Shown: positions 60,683 to 64,000 of the stretch, piece after piece
How positions within the stretch are numbered: the first letter of the stretch is position 1
How the letters are laid out: the number at the start of each line of letters is the position of its first letter
Assembly: GCA_004154925.1 (NCBI GenBank)
Contig: QJNS01000067.1
Location: 124,001-188,000, forward strand
Source of the DNA: Monosporascus cannonballus
Taxonomy: Eukaryota; Ascomycota; Sordariomycetes; Xylariales
Length of the DNA stretch: 64,000 nt
Direction: 5' to 3'
Notes under the pieces: model-generated
Seen by the model: the letters and a program-made list of their open reading frames with translations, nothing else
Told to the model about the DNA's origin: nothing
Database searches by the model: none
Made by a program: the position numbers and the translations under genes

Positions 60683-61099
60683 TACTGAAACGAGGCTACT
60701 TTATGTACCCACGGTATCTTTTCCTCTTAGCTACAGTTGTATTTACGTGTATAAAAGGAGGGTTCGCTACCCTCACCTTCTAGGTAGGACCTTCTAGTGT
60801 GGGTGACCCACCTTTGGAGTGCACCCACCTTTGGAGAACACTCCCTGACCTCCAACAACACCACCCATGCATAAATTTACATACAAAACGCCATATAAAA
60901 CAATGTAATTAAATGTTATGAAGGGTCGCGCATATGCTCTAATACAGTAAGCGCACTTTCTAATAGATCCTGCTTTTTTAACGTTATTTAAGCCTTATAA
61001 TTTTTCACTAGCTTCGCCTGCTATTATTTAATTTCCCTTTGGGCCCGATAGATATCTTCAATATTAGCGTATAATTCGCCCGGCGAAAACTTGACTTTT

Positions 61100-63110
61100 T
61101 TTTTCGTTACTGGCTTTAATAATTTGTTTCGTCACGGAGAAGCTGATTTTCGAACTGTAAAGGGGTAATAACTTTAACGCTTTGATTTAGCGTTTTGCTT
61201 ACTTTTTTTACGAACGCCTGATAATCACGTTTCGTACCGACGTTTTTAAATACGAAATATTTAAATTGTTTCTTTAAATCTTGGCTTTTTTAAGTATAAA
61301 AAACGTTATTTTTTCGGATAGCTAATAAAAAAATTTTCTATTGGAATGATTAGCCTAAAAGTGTTTGACTCCGAATAGACCGTTTTAGGGTTTTTGATAA
61401 TTTTATTTGTGTCTAACGCCTAAGCCTTTGCGTAACGGAAGCCGCTATGAGTATTTTTTTGTATAATGACTTTACCGCGCGCGTAAGCGTATGTTTCGGT
61501 ATAGTGTTATTTTATTCGGGACGCGGAAATATCGTAATTTTACCATTTTTTCGTTTTTTGATAATATGTTATTGTTAACGGGGAAAAACGCCTATATTTA
61601 AAGGTTGTAATACATAAGTAAAGTGCGGCGGCAGGTAAATTAATTTTACGTTATTAATTTTCCATTCGTATTAAAATTAAACGGATTTATACGTAACGTA
61701 TTTATTTATTAAAAGGATTTTTGCGTTAATCGTTTTTGAAAGTTTTGTTTCCAGAAAATATATTTCGCGAAACCATCGTAAAGCAATTCGGGCGTTATTT
61801 TATTTCGAAAAGGACGAATTATATTTTTACCGGGGGATTTTATTAAAAAACCATTATTCCTAAAATATAATTCCTTTAAAGATAATTATTAGAATTAACA
61901 TTTCGCCCGCCGAAATAACTGCTTTAAAAATAGAAGCCTAATTTGTTCTTTCAAACGCCTTTAATTCGGCGTAGCTTTTAAAAACGTTATTTAGAACCTT
62001 CCTATTACGGGATTTACCTTTTTGAACGCTATATTTATCTATATTCGTAATCTTTTTTAATTTAATCTTTTTTTACGAATAATACGTTCCAGGGCCTTGT
62101 AATACTGCTAAAAGGCATCTTCCTAGGTATTCTTTGCCCTAGAAAAATCGAACTGCCTCCCAAGCTTCGTTATAATACCAGGGTTTCGGTATATGAAGCT
62201 ATTAACCCAGTATTTCCCTAGAGGCTTTTTGTAAGATAATGCAGTCCCCTGTAGCCAGCCAAAAGGGCTAGAACAGAACCCCATATATATCCTGATAAGA
62301 CGTTTCCAAATATCAAGAATAGTACCTAGTTGCTAATATAGCCTAGAAGGGTTTGGAATTGCTGACCTTTTGGTATTGTAGCTAGCGTCTGTTACGGATC
62401 CCCGAGTAGACCCGTTCTGGAGGCCCCAGGGCTGCAGAAGAGGGAAGCTCCACACTCTAAGTCACGTGACTTAGAGTGATCTAACTGATTTATTAGATTA
62501 TATAGATCATAATAATCTAAGTGATCTAACAGATCCAAGAAATCAATGTCACACCAGTAGAACGGAAGGAGGTATAAGACTTCAGGTTTCTTATGTAAAT
62601 AGCCACCTACTTAGTTTTTCGCTCCTTAGCTATCAATCTAAGCTTTTAGCCAGAGGCAACTGTACCATTCTTTGATTGAAAGAGAAGTACCTTAAAATCT
62701 CCTTAACGAACATATTGAATTATTCCTTACCTTATTGTTACCTGCAAATCAAGACCCTTTTCGGATACTGTTCATACCTCCAGGTGGATGTATGACAGGT
62801 TCGTTACAGCGTCGCACCTTCGTTATCTCACACTTTTCGTCCTTATAGTTCTGTAAAACGACTTTAATAAAGCGACGGACTTAAGCCTTATTAAAAATTC
62901 GTTCTGCATCTTTTTTTTCGCATATTTACTTTATTACAAAGTCCTTATTATCTTTTAAAAAGCGTTAATAAGGTTTAAGGCTTTTTTGCATGGTAAGATC
63001 GCCGTCTCGGCGTCTCCGGACCGTTATAGCAGAGGTACCCCAAACCTTAGCTGCATTTTTAACCCTGGCACCCCCCCTTACTTCCTTAAATGACTTAACA
63101 ATAAGGTATT
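61100..63110 (-). pseudogene. Pogo-like DDE transposase, RIP-degraded
   Basis: Minus strand. N-terminal DNA-binding part about 63110-62830 (KSFKEVRGGARVKNAAKVWG, then KDNKDFVIK). It is cut by the solo LTR at 62390-62812. The catalytic part about 62060-61380 contains FKSYAELKAFERTN, AVISAGEMLILIIIFKG, LLINKYVTYKSV, VKLIYLPPHFTYVLQPLNIG (normally LPPHxTHxLQPLDVG, the DDE1 signature) and a basic C-terminus. The catalytic Asp of LxIDGYxTH is Asn and many CAA codons are TAA. Not functional. Confidence 0.75.
62390..62807 (+). repeat. Solo LTR of the chromovirus A family (418 bp)
   Basis: Begins TGTTACGGATCC and ends ACAGGTTCGTTACA, with exact TSD GCGTC (62385-62389, 62808-62812). The second half (TAGTTTTTCGCTCCTTAG, CCTGCAAATCAAGACCC) matches the LTRs of element A; the first half has diverged and includes GTCACGTGAC at 62461-62470. 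It lies inside transposon H. Nearly free of RIP changes. Confidence 0.92.
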
Positions 63111-63270
63111 TATCGTCAGGGCCTATTTTTAAAATCTGATACGAATTGCTTCAAAATTGCTTTAATTGTTGTTGAGTTACAGTATATTGATGAAGAAGGT
63201 TTACATTCGCTAATCGGGAAAATTCGTTCTTCAAAGGTGAGTGCACTCCAAAGGTGGGTCACCCACACTA

Positions 63271-64000
63271 GAGGTCAGGCAACCTGTTAATTACACCTTT
63301 CTTCAGTTATATGCTTCTGTGTGTGATGTCAGGGTCTCATAGATTCGAAGCGAACCAGGCAGCTGACACGACCTGAAGGGGAGGAACCAGTTTTCTATTT
63401 TTTTTTTTATTTGTATGCTTTAGCAGGGACGTCGCGAACAGCTTCTGGCTAATTTAAGTTGTCGCTTTGTTTTGCTCTACATACCGACGTCTAGCCGTCT
63501 TCCACAGCAATTAGGAATAAGTCCAAATAGAGTTCCTCCCAATCTTCACGTGATATTTCCCTTTCCAAATAAACTCTTTGGAGAGCCACCAGGGGACCCC
63601 AGCTTCAGCATTCCCGAGACCCGCGGTGGGGTGCAAGCCACTAAAAAGCTTGGCTTGCTAACAAATTTCTCAAGTGTCCATCAATATCTAATTGGCCAAC
63701 TTTGGCTCTGAATGATCCGAGTAGCAGCTTCATTCCCCCAAGGCCCTCCCAAGCGGTTTGCGTCACCTATTACTGGCTATTGCTGCTTGCGAAGCCCCCA
63801 CATTTCACTGGCCATTTTCTGACCAGTGTATATGACTCAATGCGAACAATTCCATCGGCCGACGAGCGGACGAACCGTAGTCCACTCATGCCTTAGGGTG
63901 TGTTCGGTGCAGCGGCAGATGAAGGAAAAAGTGACATTTTCGCCCCACATATTTAGCTCAGAGATTTATGCTTTTCGCCCCATGTACACCCTAGCTTTGA
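63271..64000. other. Unique flank, no gene recognised
   Basis: Normal composition. Open stretches at 63472-63711 and 63702-63896 (plus) have no motifs, no good start context and no introns that I can defend. Confidence 0.4.

Larger units (their letters stand above)
60797..63268 (-). mobile_element. Pogo/Fot1-type DNA transposon H, degraded
   Basis: Inverted ends GTGTGGGTGACCCACCTTTG (left) and its complement (right) with TA duplications (60795-60796, 63269-63270). Total 2472 bp; about 2.05 kb without the inserted LTR and its TSD, a normal Fot1-like size. It encodes a DDE transposase on the minus strand. A CCACCTTTGGAG unit is repeated inside the left end. Confidence 0.85.

Noticed and set aside
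1..64000. CRISPR arrays, tRNA or rRNA genes, bacterial operons
   Set aside because: None seen; the sequence is eukaryotic with spliceosomal introns and RIP-type mutation.

Overview
The window comes from a filamentous ascomycete (Pezizomycotina). The LysM, class V chitinase and HET-type genes and the chromoviruses suggest a sordariomycete, perhaps Hypocreales; this is inference, because no rRNA or housekeeping marker is present. It has two compartments. Positions 1-51,000 are an extremely AT-rich block of nested transposable elements whose reading frames are broken almost only by changes of the C-to-T / G-to-A type (CAA to TAA, TGG to TAG, TGC to TAC), the signature of repeat-induced point mutation (RIP). 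Positions 51,000-64,000 have near-normal composition and carry decayed or partly decayed single genes, small DNA-transposon relics and two solo LTRs.

Block layout. Chromovirus B1 (1044-14382, minus strand, TSD AATAA) was split by a second chromovirus A (5481-11912, plus strand, TSD TATTC). A solo LTR lies at 16191-16535 (TSD AAATT). An older Ty3-type element E (about 16541-31538, minus strand) was split by chromovirus C (24216-30901, plus strand, TSD CTATT). Two fragments of chromovirus B2 (31819-34072) sit with a 280-bp inverted repeat. The 5' LTR of B2 was split by chromovirus B3 (34415-41215, minus strand, TSD CGCGA). Next come three hAT-type pieces in one LysM gene: remnant F2 (41257-41746), a 210-bp MITE (41831-42040, TSD GGCGCCTT) and an 8.4-kb element F1 (42432-50847, TSD CGTGAAGG).

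Gene-bearing part. The broken multi-LysM gene runs on the minus strand from 51396 down to 41747. Decayed coding patches lie at 52770-53142 and 53806-54091. A fungal orphan frame lies at 54641-55309. A second LysM gene (56800 to 55424, minus) with one internal stop is divergent from a CBM18/GH18 class V chitinase (58175, plus) that ends at a solo LTR. Downstream are a short Cys-rich ORF, a HET-like C-terminal fragment, an unidentified minus-strand frame and a pogo-like element H (60797-63268) that holds a solo LTR of family A.

The LysM and chitinase genes together look like a former chitin-binding/chitinase locus, a pairing known in other ascomycetes, now being dismantled by transposons and point mutation. 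The most notable signals are an antisense ORF kept in the same place in all four chromoviruses, an inside-to-outside mutation gradient in every LTR pair, modular exchange of LTR halves, and a large hAT element whose AT-rich decay does not reach the flanking LysM exon.
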